Assembly (NCBI RefSeq): GCF_900104845.1
Contig: NZ_FNSR01000001.1
Location: 1,984,001 to 2,048,000 of the forward strand
Length of the DNA: 64,000 bases
Origin: Paraburkholderia caballeronis
GTDB lineage: Bacteria > Pseudomonadota > Gammaproteobacteria > Burkholderiales > Burkholderiaceae
Reading direction: 5' to 3'
The notes beneath the pieces were generated by a model that worked only from the letters and a program-made list of their open reading frames with translations, did no database searches and was not told the DNA's origin. Position 1 is the stretch's first letter. Each line of letters begins with the position of its first letter. Position numbers and translations under genes: made by a program. Shown piece by piece: positions 43,931 through 51,576 of the stretch.

Positions 43931-46624
43931 ATGACCGCTGCAACCGAACGGAACGCACAACGCTTCGTGAGGCGACGCCTCGCGCGCGATCTCGCGCAGG
44001 CGTTGTGGTTGCATCGCGGCGCGACGTTCGCGGCCGCCGCGCTGATGATCGTCGGCCGGCTGTGCGCCGTCGCGGTGCCGATCGCGCTGAAGCATCTGGT
44101 GGACGGGCTCTCGCACGTGCCGGTGCAGGTCGTCGTGCCGGTGTTCGTCGTGCTCGCGTATGCGCTGCTGCGGTTTCTCGGCGACGCGTTGAGCGAGGCG
44201 CGCGACGTCGCGTTCAGCATCGTCACGCAGCGCGCGGTCGCGTCGTTTCGCGAACGCACGTTCGCGCACCTGCACCGGCTCGGCGCGCGTTTTCATGCGG
44301 GGCGCGAGACCGGCGCGATCGTGCGCGACGTGCAGAAAGGCTCGGACGGCATCGGCTTCCTGCTCGGCACCGCGCTGTTCGCGGTGCTGCCGACGCTGCT
44401 CGAAATCGGCGTCGTCGTCGCGATCGTCGCGGGCCGTTATTCGTCGGCGTTCACGCTGGTGATCGGCCTGACCTTCGTCTGTTACGCGATCCACACGTCG
44501 ATCTTCGCGCGGCGGCGGCTCGTGTTCCAGCGCGAGGTGAACCGGCTCGAAGCGCAGGCGGACAGCCGGCTCGTCGACAGCCTGCTGAATCAGGACACCG
44601 TGAAGTATTTTTCGAGCGAGCCGCACGAAGTGGAGCGGCTGCGCGGCGTGCTCGACCGCTGGGTCGACGCGCGGCTCGCGAACCAGCGCGCGCTGACCGC
44701 GCTGCACGTCGGCCAGAGCGCGGTGATCGCGGCCGGCATCGCGGCGACGATGCTGTTCGCGGTGCAGTACGTCGGCACCGGGCAGATGACGGTCGGCGAC
44801 CTGGTGCTGGTGAACGCGTACATCATCCAGGTGTGCGCGCCGCTGAACACGCTGGGCTTCGTGTTTCGCGAGGCGAACGACGCGCTGGTCGACATCGAAA
44901 GAATGTTCGGGATCCTGTCGGTGCGCGGCACGGCCGGCGAGGACGTCGACGTGCCGGACGCAAAACCGCTCGCCGTCGCGCGCGGCGAGGTGGCGTTCCG
45001 GCACGTCGATTTCGGCTACGATCCGGAGCGGCTGGTGCTGCGCGACATCGACTTCACCGCCGCGCCGGGCTGCACGCTCGCGGTGGTCGGCGGCAGCGGC
45101 TCCGGCAAATCGACGCTGATGAAGCTGCTGTTCCGTTTCTACCGGCCGTTGCAGGGCGCGATCGAGATCGACGGCCAGGACCTCGCGACGCTCACGCAGA
45201 AGAGCCTGCGCGACGCGATCGGCATCGTGCCGCAGGATACCGTGCTGTTCAACGACACGATCGCGTACAACATCGCGTACGGCCGCCCGGACGCGACGCG
45301 CGCGGACGTCGTGCGCGCGGCGCGCGCCGCGCAACTGGACGAGCTGATCGAGCGGCTGCCGGACCACTACGACACGCGCGTCGGCGAGCGCGGCGTGCGG
45401 CTGTCGGGCGGCGAGCGGCAGCGGATCGCGATCGCGCGCGCGATCCTGAAAGACCCGCGGATCATGGTGTTCGACGAGGCGACCTCGGCGCTCGACACGC
45501 GCTCGGAGCGCGCCATCCAGCGCGAACTGACGCGGCTCGCGCAGGGGCGCACGACGATCGTGATCGCGCATCGGCTGTCGACCGTCGTCGATGCGCACCG
45601 CATTCTCGTGATGGAGCATGGGCGCATCGTCGAGCAGGGCACGCACGACGAACTGCTCGCGCGCGACGGCGTGTACGCGAAGATGTGGGCGATGCAGTGG
45701 CAGCAGGGCGACCTCGAACACGCGGAGCGGCGGCTCGCGGCGCGGCCGGTCGAGGCGGCCGCGTTCGTCGCGCGGATCGAGGATCGGCTGCGCGACGACG
45801 CGGCGGCGGCCGGCGTCACGCTCGCGATGACCGCGCCGGACGATCTGCCGTGCGTCGTCGCGGACGCGGACGCGTTGCAGCAGGGGCTGCTGCAACTGGT
45901 GTCGAACGAGATCGCGTGTGCGCCGCGCGGCGGCCGCATCGAGATCGACGTGCGCCGCGAAGCGAATCACGCGCTGATCCGCGTGGCCGGCGGCGGCGGG
46001 CAACCCGCGCCGCTCGACGAACGCACGGCCGCCGCCATCGAGGCCGCGCTGCGCGATGCGGGCGCCACGTTCACGCTCGATCCGGACGGCCCGCGCATCG
46101 GTTATGCGGTCGTGCTGCCGGTGCTCGCGGTCGCGACGGCGGCGGACCGGACGCCGCCCGCGCCGCGCGCGCTCGACGGCGTGGCGGTGATGGTGCTCGA
46201 CGACCAGGAGGAAACGCGCGATGCGCTCGATGCGCTGCTGTCGCTGCACGGCGCGACGGTGAGCGTCGCGGCGTCGGGCGAGCAGAGCCTCGCGCGGTTG
46301 CGCGAGACGCCGCGCGCCGCGTGGCCCGACGTGCTGTTATGCGATCTGGTGCTGGCCGACGACGAGGACGGCCGCGACGTGCTGGCCGCGATCCGCGTGC
46401 TGGAATCGCAACGAGAGCAGTCGCTGGCCGACCGGGGCGGGACGGCGCGCCTGCCCGCGATCGCGCTGACCGGTTATGCGGACGACGCGCGGCCGGGCGG
46501 CTCGCGGCCCGAACTCGACGCGCAGTTCGCGCGTCATCTGCGCAAGCCGGTGCCGCCGGACACGCTGATCGAAGCGATCCTCGCCGCCGCGCGCCGGCCG
46601 GTCAGGACGCCGCGCATCCTATGA
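43931..46624 (+). CDS. ABC exporter (ATM1-like) fused to a reduced HATPase region and a receiver domain
   Basis: An 897-residue single frame. Residues about 25-315 form a six-helix exporter membrane domain of the ABCB7/HMT1/Atm1 type. About 348-590 is a complete ABC ATPase: Walker A GGSGSGKST (387-395), signature LSGGE (491-495), Walker B IMVFDE (511-516), H-loop His547. Residues about 605-735 resemble a histidine-kinase ATPase: N-box-like LVSNEIACAPRGGRIEID (Asn659, Glu660), but the G1 box reads VAGGGGQP without its Asp, so ATP binding is doubtful, and no HisKA His box is seen. About 750-885 is a full receiver: Asp757/758, phospho-acceptor Asp805, Thr847, Lys872. The linked order is exporter, degenerate sensor-kinase tail, receiver. 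It begins divergently from the glycan operon. Confidence 0.9.
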   Translation: MTAATERNAQRFVRRRLARDLAQALWLHRGATFAAAALMIVGRLCAVAVPIALKHLVDGLSHVPVQVVVPVFVVLAYALLRFLGDALSEARDVAFSIVTQRAVASFRERTFAHLHRLGARFHAGRETGAIVRDVQKGSDGIGFLLGTALFAVLPTLLEIGVVVAIVAGRYSSAFTLVIGLTFVCYAIHTSIFARRRLVFQREVNRLEAQADSRLVDSLLNQDTVKYFSSEPHEVERLRGVLDRWVDARLANQRALTALHVGQSAVIAAGIAATMLFAVQYVGTGQMTVGDLVLVNAYIIQVCAPLNTLGFVFREANDALVDIERMFGILSVRGTAGEDVDVPDAKPLAVARGEVAFRHVDFGYDPERLVLRDIDFTAAPGCTLAVVGGSGSGKSTLMKLLFRFYRPLQGAIEIDGQDLATLTQKSLRDAIGIVPQDTVLFNDTIAYNIAYGRPDATRADVVRAARAAQLDELIERLPDHYDTRVGERGVRLSGGERQRIAIARAILKDPRIMVFDEATSALDTRSERAIQRELTRLAQGRTTIVIAHRLSTVVDAHRILVMEHGRIVEQGTHDELLARDGVYAKMWAMQWQQGDLEHAERRLAARPVEAAAFVARIEDRLRDDAAAAGVTLAMTAPDDLPCVVADADALQQGLLQLVSNEIACAPRGGRIEIDVRREANHALIRVAGGGGQPAPLDERTAAAIEAALRDAGATFTLDPDGPRIGYAVVLPVLAVATAADRTPPAPRALDGVAVMVLDDQEETRDALDALLSLHGATVSVAASGEQSLARLRETPRAAWPDVLLCDLVLADDEDGRDVLAAIRVLESQREQSLADRGGTARLPAIALTGYADDARPGGSRPELDAQFARHLRKPVPPDTLIEAILAAARRPVRTPRIL

Positions 46625-46849
46625 CGCGGGGTCGAGATGCAGCACGCTCGCGACGAGCGCGCACCCGAGACAAGGCCGGTGATCGATAGCGCGCTCTCCC
46701 GCGCGCGATGGCGTCCAGGCAGAATGGTCACGAGGTTCTCCCGAGACGGTGCGATGCCGGTGCGAAACCGGCGGGATACGGCCGGATACGGCCGGAGCCG
46801 CCTCACGCATGCCGTGCGCGAGCAGTCGTCCGCCATGGCGGTCCCCCGC

Positions 46850-47170
46850 TCACAGCGCGCGGCAGGCCTCGGCGCACGCCCGGCACGCCTCGCTGCAAGT
46901 CTTGCAGTGCGCGGCCGGATGGCGCGAGCATTCGTCCGCGCAGCGTCCGCACAACCGCGCGCACAGTTCCGCATAGTCGGTCGCGAATTCGCTGTCGCGC
47001 GCGAGCGCGTCGGACAGCAGCCGGCACATCGCCGCGCAGTCCGCGTCGAGACGGATGCATTTTTCCATCTCGTCGATCCGCTTCAGAGCAAGGCATGCGG
47101 ACGCGCACTGCACGCACGCCGCCGCACAGCGGTCCGCCGCTTCGCGGCAACGGTGTTGAAGTTCGTTCAT
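46850..47170 (-). CDS. Cys-rich four-helix-bundle copper-binding protein (Csp/DUF326-like)
   Basis: A 106-residue protein with 17 cysteines, mostly as CxxxC and CxxC along four predicted helices (for example CAAACVQCASAC and CKTCSEACRACAEAC). This is the copper storage protein pattern, where Cys thiolates line a helical bundle and hold many Cu(I) ions. It has no Tat or Sec signal, so it should be the cytosolic Csp3 type. ATG 47170 follows GGACCGCATC. A sigma-54-like promoter lies at 47210. It follows the ABC fusion gene tail-to-tail. Confidence 0.9.
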   Translation of the reverse strand: MNELQHRCREAADRCAAACVQCASACLALKRIDEMEKCIRLDADCAAMCRLLSDALARDSEFATDYAELCARLCGRCADECSRHPAAHCKTCSEACRACAEACRAL

Positions 47171-47209
47171 GATGCGGTCCTCGCTGCGGAGATGACGGCA
47201 ACGCGACGT

Positions 47210-47223
47210 GCATCGGCCGTTCC
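47210..47223 (-). promoter_or_regulatory. Candidate sigma-54 promoter (copper protein)
   Basis: GGAACGGCCGATGC: -24 element as in the other GGAACG sites, ATGC at -12. It lies 40 bp upstream of the Csp-like gene. Confidence 0.62.
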
Positions 47224-47291
47224 CGCACCGGACGCGCGGCTTCGACGCCCGGTCGCCAACAAGCAGCGGAACGGAAGCGGGGGACCGCGCG

Positions 47292-47642
47292 TTACGCGGT
47301 CACGAGCCGGTCGATGATTTCGAGCAGTTGCGCCACCGCGAACGGTTTGCGCAGGAAGCCGGCCGTCTGCACGTCGGGCGGCGGCGTGACGAGCGCCGAT
47401 ACGAGCACGACCGGCACACCCGCTAGCGTCCGGTCGTCCCGCATCGCGCGGGACAGATCCATCCCGTCCATCTCGGGCATCATGCAGTCGGACACGACCA
47501 CGTCGGGCCGTTCCGCCCTCGCGGTGCGCAGCGCGGCCGCGCCGTTCGCCGCCGTTGTTACCCGATATCCTTCCTGTCCGACCAGTTCCTTCAGCGCGCA
47601 CAACGCATTGGTATCGTCGTCCACCAGCAGTACGGTTGCCAT
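47292..47642 (-). CDS. Single-domain response regulator
   Basis: A 116-residue CheY-like receiver. Acidic pocket Asp8-Asp10 (LLVDDDTNA), phospho-acceptor Asp52 (VVVSDCMMPEMDG), Ser82 in place of the usual Thr, and Lys99 in FLRKPF. It has no output domain. ATG 47642 follows TTGGGGAGCAATTGC. The frame extends upstream to 47882 with low-complexity sequence, so a longer form is possible but less likely. Its kinase is not adjacent; the receiver-bearing ABC fusion is 700 bp away and could share a phosphorelay. Confidence 0.9.
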   Translation of the reverse strand: MATVLLVDDDTNALCALKELVGQEGYRVTTAANGAAALRTARAERPDVVVSDCMMPEMDGMDLSRAMRDDRTLAGVPVVLVSALVTPPPDVQTAGFLRKPFAVAQLLEIIDRLVTA

Positions 47643-47790
47643 GCAATTGCTCCCCAAGGCGGCCTTGTGGGCGGCCGCATCCGCGCGGAACCTCGGTTCC
47701 GGCGGCGCGCGGTCGCCTGGCGAGGCGCCGCGCGGTTGTCCCGGCTCCACGCGCGACGATGCGTTTTGCGTGGCCATTGGCTGGTAGCCA

Positions 47791-47804
47791 GCAAGCGCCG
47801 TACC
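47791..47804 (-). promoter_or_regulatory. Candidate sigma-54 promoter (response regulator)
   Basis: GGTACGGCGCTTGC: ACG and TTGC in place, 10-bp spacing. It lies 149 bp upstream of the receiver gene. Confidence 0.62.
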
Positions 47805-47878
47805 CGGGGGCCGTCGCCGCTGCGGCGCATGGCGGGGCGCGTAATAGCCCGCCTTCCGGCGGCGATCGGTCGGCGTGC

Positions 47879-48232
47879 TCATGGCTTGCGTCCGAAAGCG
47901 ATCCGCAGTTGCCGCTTCGCGCGTTGCAGCGTGTCGCGCCGCTCCTTCGGCAGATTGCGGCCCGCGCGGTTCACGTAGAAATTCAGCATCGACATCGCGG
48001 ACTGGAACGGCGTGCCTTTGCGCCGGCGGCTGTGCGTGGACGAGCGTTTCAGCGACGCGGCGATCTCGCCCGCGTTGCCGCTGCGGAAGATGTCGCGTTC
48101 GATGTCCATCGCGTCGCTGCGTTCGGTCACGCCGTGCGACCAGCGATTCGTGGCCGCCGCGCGGTTCGAACTGTTGCGGCGGCGATGGTGCGCGGACGGG
48201 CCGCGATGGGATTGGGTAGTTGTTGCGGTCAT
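47879..48232 (-). CDS. DUF3175-like protein
   Basis: A 117-residue basic protein. Residues about 28-115 match the DUF3175 pattern: NRWSHGVTERSDAMDIERDIF, then SLKRSSTHSRRRKGTPFQSAMSML and NRAGRNLPKERRDTLQRAK. The first 27 residues are Ser/Thr/His/Arg-rich. ATG 48232 follows CAGGAGGCCGACACC. The function is unknown; the basic helical pattern could suit nucleic-acid binding. It lies among stress-linked small genes. Confidence 0.82.
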   Translation of the reverse strand: MTATTTQSHRGPSAHHRRRNSSNRAAATNRWSHGVTERSDAMDIERDIFRSGNAGEIAASLKRSSTHSRRRKGTPFQSAMSMLNFYVNRAGRNLPKERRDTLQRAKRQLRIAFGRKP

Positions 48233-48323
48233 GGTGTCGGCCTCCTGTCCGGATTGGCGTTATTGGGGGAGCGGGGTAGAGCGAGAAGTGGCGCTGCCCG
48301 CGAGTGCGGACGGCTCGACGCTG

Positions 48324-48530
48324 CTAGCGCAGCCGCGCGATGTCCTTCGACACGTCAGCGGGCGTCTCGTAGCGATGCGACGGCAGTTTGCCGAGCAACT
48401 CGACGATCGATTCGTCCGCGTGATGCTGGCGCGCGGTATCGACGAGGCTGTCGCGGGTCGCCGGATAATCGACGCCGCCAAGCGCCTTCTGGATCTCGAC
48501 CGGGGTGGGTTGATGCGAAGGTTGGGTCAT
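48324..48530 (-). CDS. DUF2795-like small protein
   Basis: A 68-residue protein. It has the DUF2795 core IQKALGGVDYPATRDSLVDTARQHHAD, then LLGKLPSHRYETPADVSKDI. ATG 48530 follows TGGAGGCCATC. It is a paralogue of the protein at 54363 (shared VxYPAxRDxLxDxAR pattern). These small helical proteins resemble a degenerate helix-turn-helix repeat; their role is unknown. It sits 37 bp after the CBS gene and may be co-transcribed with it. Confidence 0.85.
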   Translation of the reverse strand: MTQPSHQPTPVEIQKALGGVDYPATRDSLVDTARQHHADESIVELLGKLPSHRYETPADVSKDIARLR

Positions 48531-48567
48531 GATGGCCTCCATGGAAAGATGAGAGAAAAACGGCGTG

Positions 48568-49017
48568 TCAGCGCGGCTGCGAAACAGATCCAGAAACAGG
48601 TTGAGAAACGCCTTCGAGCGTGTTCGCGACCTCGTCGCGCGACGCTCCGTCCGCGCGGGTCGCGATGTCGCCGAGCGACAGCGTGCCGACCAGTTCGCGC
48701 GCGTCGTTGACGACCGGCACGCGGCGCACCTGCGCGTCGGCCATCCGTTGCTGAACGAGATCGACGTCGTCGTCCTCGCAGCACCATTCGACGGCGGCGG
48801 TCGCGACTTCCTCGACGGCCGTATCGGGCGCCGCGCGGACCGCCAGCGCGCGCACGGCGAGGTCGCGATCGGTCACCATGCCGACCATCCGCCGGCCGTC
48901 GCAGACCGGCAGCGCGCCGATGTCGTAGCGCGCCATCAGGCCGGCCGCTTCGCGAATGGTCGTTGACGGCGCGACGTGCACGACGTCGCGGGACATGATT
49001 TCGCGTACGTGGATCAT
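48568..49017 (-). CDS. CBS-domain pair protein
   Basis: A 149-residue stand-alone CBS pair: MIHVREIMSRDVVHVAPSTT...MVGMVTDRDLAVRAL (CBS1, about 1-65) and VQQRMADAQVRRVPVVNDARELVGTLSLGDIATRA (CBS2, about 85-125); a Ser/Gln/Pro tail follows. It lacks an attached catalytic domain and probably senses adenine nucleotides for an unknown partner. ATG 49017 follows AAGGGAGGACCGC. A sigma-54-like promoter lies at 49065. Confidence 0.92.
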   Translation of the reverse strand: MIHVREIMSRDVVHVAPSTTIREAAGLMARYDIGALPVCDGRRMVGMVTDRDLAVRALAVRAAPDTAVEEVATAAVEWCCEDDDVDLVQQRMADAQVRRVPVVNDARELVGTLSLGDIATRADGASRDEVANTLEGVSQPVSGSVSQPR

Positions 49018-49484
49018 GCGGTCCTCCCTTTTCAGTGACAGTGGAACAGCGCACTTTCGTCGAAGCACCGACCGTTCCGCGGACGCTTCTTGCTCCCTTC
49101 TTGCCGCACGGGCATGGACGTTGCAACCAGTCTGGCGTCGACGACTTCGGAAGCTAGGGATGAAAGCCGCTACGATCGCCATCACGCGTCGCTGCGGCCC
49201 GTTGCTGATCGTCGCGACGATCGCCCCGGGGCGCGATGGGCGGTGCGGGCGCGCGGACAACACGTCCGGCATGAGCGTCCCGGCGCGAGCGGCTGACCGG
49301 CCCGGCCGTCACGCCGGCCCCCGCGCCGCCGACGGACGCGAGCCAGTAGCCGCCGTAGCAACCACGACGAACAACTCGCGCGAAGCCGGCGACCGGTAAC
49401 GAACGAAACCGGCTTTACACGATTTACAGCGCCGCAGGAAGTGGGACGAACCGTTCGACGAACGCGGCGCGGGAGAACCGAACG
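49018..49484. other. Divergent intergenic region, CBS gene / gene at 49485
   Basis: About 470 bp without a gene. The minus-strand sigma-54-like site (49065-49078) is the only clear element. The plus-strand half shows no convincing promoter. Confidence 0.45.
49065..49078 (-). promoter_or_regulatory. Candidate sigma-54 promoter (CBS gene)
   Basis: GGAACGGTCGGTGC: GGAACG at -24, GTGC at -12. It lies 48 bp upstream of the CBS gene. Confidence 0.58.
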
Positions 49485-49826
49485 ATGACCTTACGTTTCA
49501 CTACCGGGTCCGCGTCGCGGGGCAGCGCGCCGCGCGGCACTTCGCGGACGCACTATCAGGTGAACATCTGCGGCGGCGATTTCGAGCACGTGAAGGCGTG
49601 TTTCCGGCGCTGGAAGGAAGAGCCGCTCGTGTACTGGAGCAGCCACCGGATGTTCGAGGGCAAGGAAGAAGTGCGGCCCGTCACGGACCGCGTGATCGGC
49701 GACGGCGAGGTCGCGCAGGCGATGCTGCGCGAGATGTGCGACCCGCACGCGCCGTATGCGCTGGCCGCCGAAGTGCGCGCGGACGGACGCGACATGTGGC
49801 TCGTGATGGCGGCGTACGAGGACTGA
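49485..49826 (+). CDS. Hypothetical protein
   Basis: A 113-residue protein. The first 25 residues are Ser/Arg/Thr-rich; the rest looks like a compact alpha/beta domain (HYQVNICGGDFEHVKACFRRW, then VIGDGEVAQAMLREMCDP and AAEVRADGRDMWLVMAAYED). GGGAGAACCGAACG precedes the ATG, and the protein-like composition on this strand supports a real gene. I do not recognise the family. It is convergent with the topoisomerase gene. Confidence 0.7.
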   Translation: MTLRFTTGSASRGSAPRGTSRTHYQVNICGGDFEHVKACFRRWKEEPLVYWSSHRMFEGKEEVRPVTDRVIGDGEVAQAMLREMCDPHAPYALAAEVRADGRDMWLVMAAYED

Positions 49827-49841
49827 GACGGCGTGCCGCGC

Positions 49842-51095
49842 TCAACGGTCCGGCGTGCACGCCGAGAGCAGCGTCGCGAGCCTGCGTTCCGCGATGCTGA
49901 GGCCCGCGCTGCGCACCCGGCAGCGCAGCGCGGGCAATTGGCCCGCCGCAAACGCTTCGATGATCGCCGGATGGATATAGCTGGCGCGGCAGACGGCTGG
50001 CGTATTGCGTAACAGGGCGGCCACTTCGCGCGCGACCTGCACGACCGCGCTGCGCGCCGCGCGTGCGCTGCGCGGCGGCTCGGCCGCGCGCAGCCGTTCC
50101 AGCGCGATCGCGCTCGCCGCCCACGTGCGATAGTCCTTCGCGGTGAACGCGTCGCCGCCGGCCGCATGCAGATAGGCGTTCACGTCAGCGGCGCTGATCT
50201 TGTGGACGCCGTTGGCGTCGACATAACGAAACAGCGCGCGCCCGCGATGTTCCGCGCAGCCGCGGATCACGCGCACGACGTCGGGGTCGTCGACCGGCAC
50301 TTCATGGCTGATCCCGTGTTTGCCGTTGAAGCACAGCGTCAGCCGCTGGCCGTCCGTGCGCAGGTGGCGTTTGCACAGCGTCGTCAGCCCGTACGACGCG
50401 TTCTCCCGCACGTATTCCTCGTTGCCGATGCGTACCAGCGTGCTGTCGAGCAGCCTGACGATCGCGGCGGCGACCTTGTCGCGCGGCAGGCCGCGTTGGC
50501 GCAGATCGGCGGCGACGCGCGCGCGGATGCGCGGCAGCGCCCGCGCGAAGCCGGCGAGTTTCGCGAACTTGTCGCGGTCGCGCGCGTCGCGCCAGCGCGG
50601 ATGGTAGCGATACTGCTTGCGGCCGCGCGCATCGCGGCCGGTCGCCTGAAGATGGCCCAGTTCGTCGGCGCAGATCCATACGTCGGTGTACGCGGGCGGG
50701 ATCGCGAGCGAGTCGATGCGCGCGATCGTCTCCGCGTCGCGGATGCGGCGGCCGTCGGTGTCGAAGTACGCGAAGCGATCGCCTTGCGGGCGGCGCGTGT
50801 AACCCGGCGTCAGGTCGCTGCTGCGGCGTAGCGCGCGAGCGCGGGGCGCTGCTTTTTCCGCGAGAAAGGGCGGCGGGACCGCCGAACGCGTGGCTGCGAG
50901 TTTGGCATGCCGGGCACGCGGCTCCACGCCTGCGGACGCAGCGCCTCGTTCCGGCTTGCGGCGCGCGGAACCGTTCGATCGTTCCATCGCGGCCGGTTTT
51001 TTCTGCCGCCCCACGCGGACCGTTCGTTTTGCCGGCGCATCCGCATCGTCCGCGGGGGCGGACGGTCCGGGAGGCGGTGACGTGTCGATCCGCAT
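49842..51095 (-). CDS. DNA topoisomerase IB
   Basis: A 417-residue protein. After a basic, Ala/Pro/Arg-rich N-terminal extension of about 90 residues comes the poxvirus-type topoisomerase IB core: DLTPGYTRRPQGDRFAYFD, AIPPAYTDVWICADELGHLQATGRDARGRKQYRYH (given as two motifs AIPPAYTDVWIC and QATGRDARGRKQYRYH), LGLLD-type catalytic Arg region VRIGNEEYVREN, and the catalytic Tyr373 in CRASYIHPAII. The enzyme relaxes supercoils through a 3'-phosphotyrosine intermediate. It is downstream of rpoN and the DUF3564-like gene on the same strand. ATG 51095 has only a weak ribosome site. Confidence 0.93.
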   Translation of the reverse strand: MRIDTSPPPGPSAPADDADAPAKRTVRVGRQKKPAAMERSNGSARRKPERGAASAGVEPRARHAKLAATRSAVPPPFLAEKAAPRARALRRSSDLTPGYTRRPQGDRFAYFDTDGRRIRDAETIARIDSLAIPPAYTDVWICADELGHLQATGRDARGRKQYRYHPRWRDARDRDKFAKLAGFARALPRIRARVAADLRQRGLPRDKVAAAIVRLLDSTLVRIGNEEYVRENASYGLTTLCKRHLRTDGQRLTLCFNGKHGISHEVPVDDPDVVRVIRGCAEHRGRALFRYVDANGVHKISAADVNAYLHAAGGDAFTAKDYRTWAASAIALERLRAAEPPRSARAARSAVVQVAREVAALLRNTPAVCRASYIHPAIIEAFAAGQLPALRCRVRSAGLSIAERRLATLLSACTPDR

Positions 51096-51109
51096 CGCCG
51101 TCGCGCCGC

Positions 51110-51508
51110 TCAGCGGCGTTCGTCGTGGCCGGCCAGCGGCGCGCCGCCGCGCGGCGGCCGGGCGCGGCCGGTTCGCAGCTCCGCGGCCGTGCGTTCGACC
51201 GCGCGCAGATGCCACGCGCCGCTCACGCTGAATCCGCGCGTCAGCGAGAACCACGTCGCCGCGCCATGGATCGACCGCAACTGCTCGTGCGCGTCGATCG
51301 CGAAACCGCCGAGCGTCAGCAGCGCGGTCGCGTCGGCATCGATCAGCAGCGTCGCGTTGCCGGTGTCCAGAATCTCGCCGTGCGCCGGCAGCGCGATGCC
51401 CGCGCACGCCTGTCGCGACCATGCACGCCGCGTCGTGTCGAGCCACACGACCGCGTAGTCGTGGCACGCGGTGGGATCGACGCTGTTGACCAGAATGGAC
51501 ACACGCAT
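51110..51508 (-). CDS. DUF3564-like protein
   Basis: A 132-residue protein. The start VSILVNSVDPTACHDYAVVWLDTTRRAWSRQ is laid out like the Burkholderia-type DUF3564 family (a beta-rich domain), and the rest (GEILDTGNATLLIDADATALLTLGGF) continues it. An Arg/Gly-rich tail follows. GGTGGAGGTCTT precedes ATG 51508. The function is unknown. It lies between rpoN and topoisomerase IB, all on the minus strand. The family assignment is from memory of the pattern. Confidence 0.72.
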   Translation of the reverse strand: MRVSILVNSVDPTACHDYAVVWLDTTRRAWSRQACAGIALPAHGEILDTGNATLLIDADATALLTLGGFAIDAHEQLRSIHGAATWFSLTRGFSVSGAWHLRAVERTAAELRTGRARPPRGGAPLAGHDERR

Positions 51509-51576
51509 AAGACCTCCACCATGCGGCTCGAACGGAGAAAAGGGCGGCGCACGGATGCGGGCCGGCTACAACCAGC

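Noticed and set aside
43862..46249. 795-codon minus-strand frame opposite the ABC fusion
   Set aside because: Composition is shadow-like and the plus strand holds Walker, signature and receiver motifs.
49385..49430. Repeated TTTACA-like elements before the gene at 49485
   Set aside because: Spacing fits no clear -35/-10 pair or palindrome.
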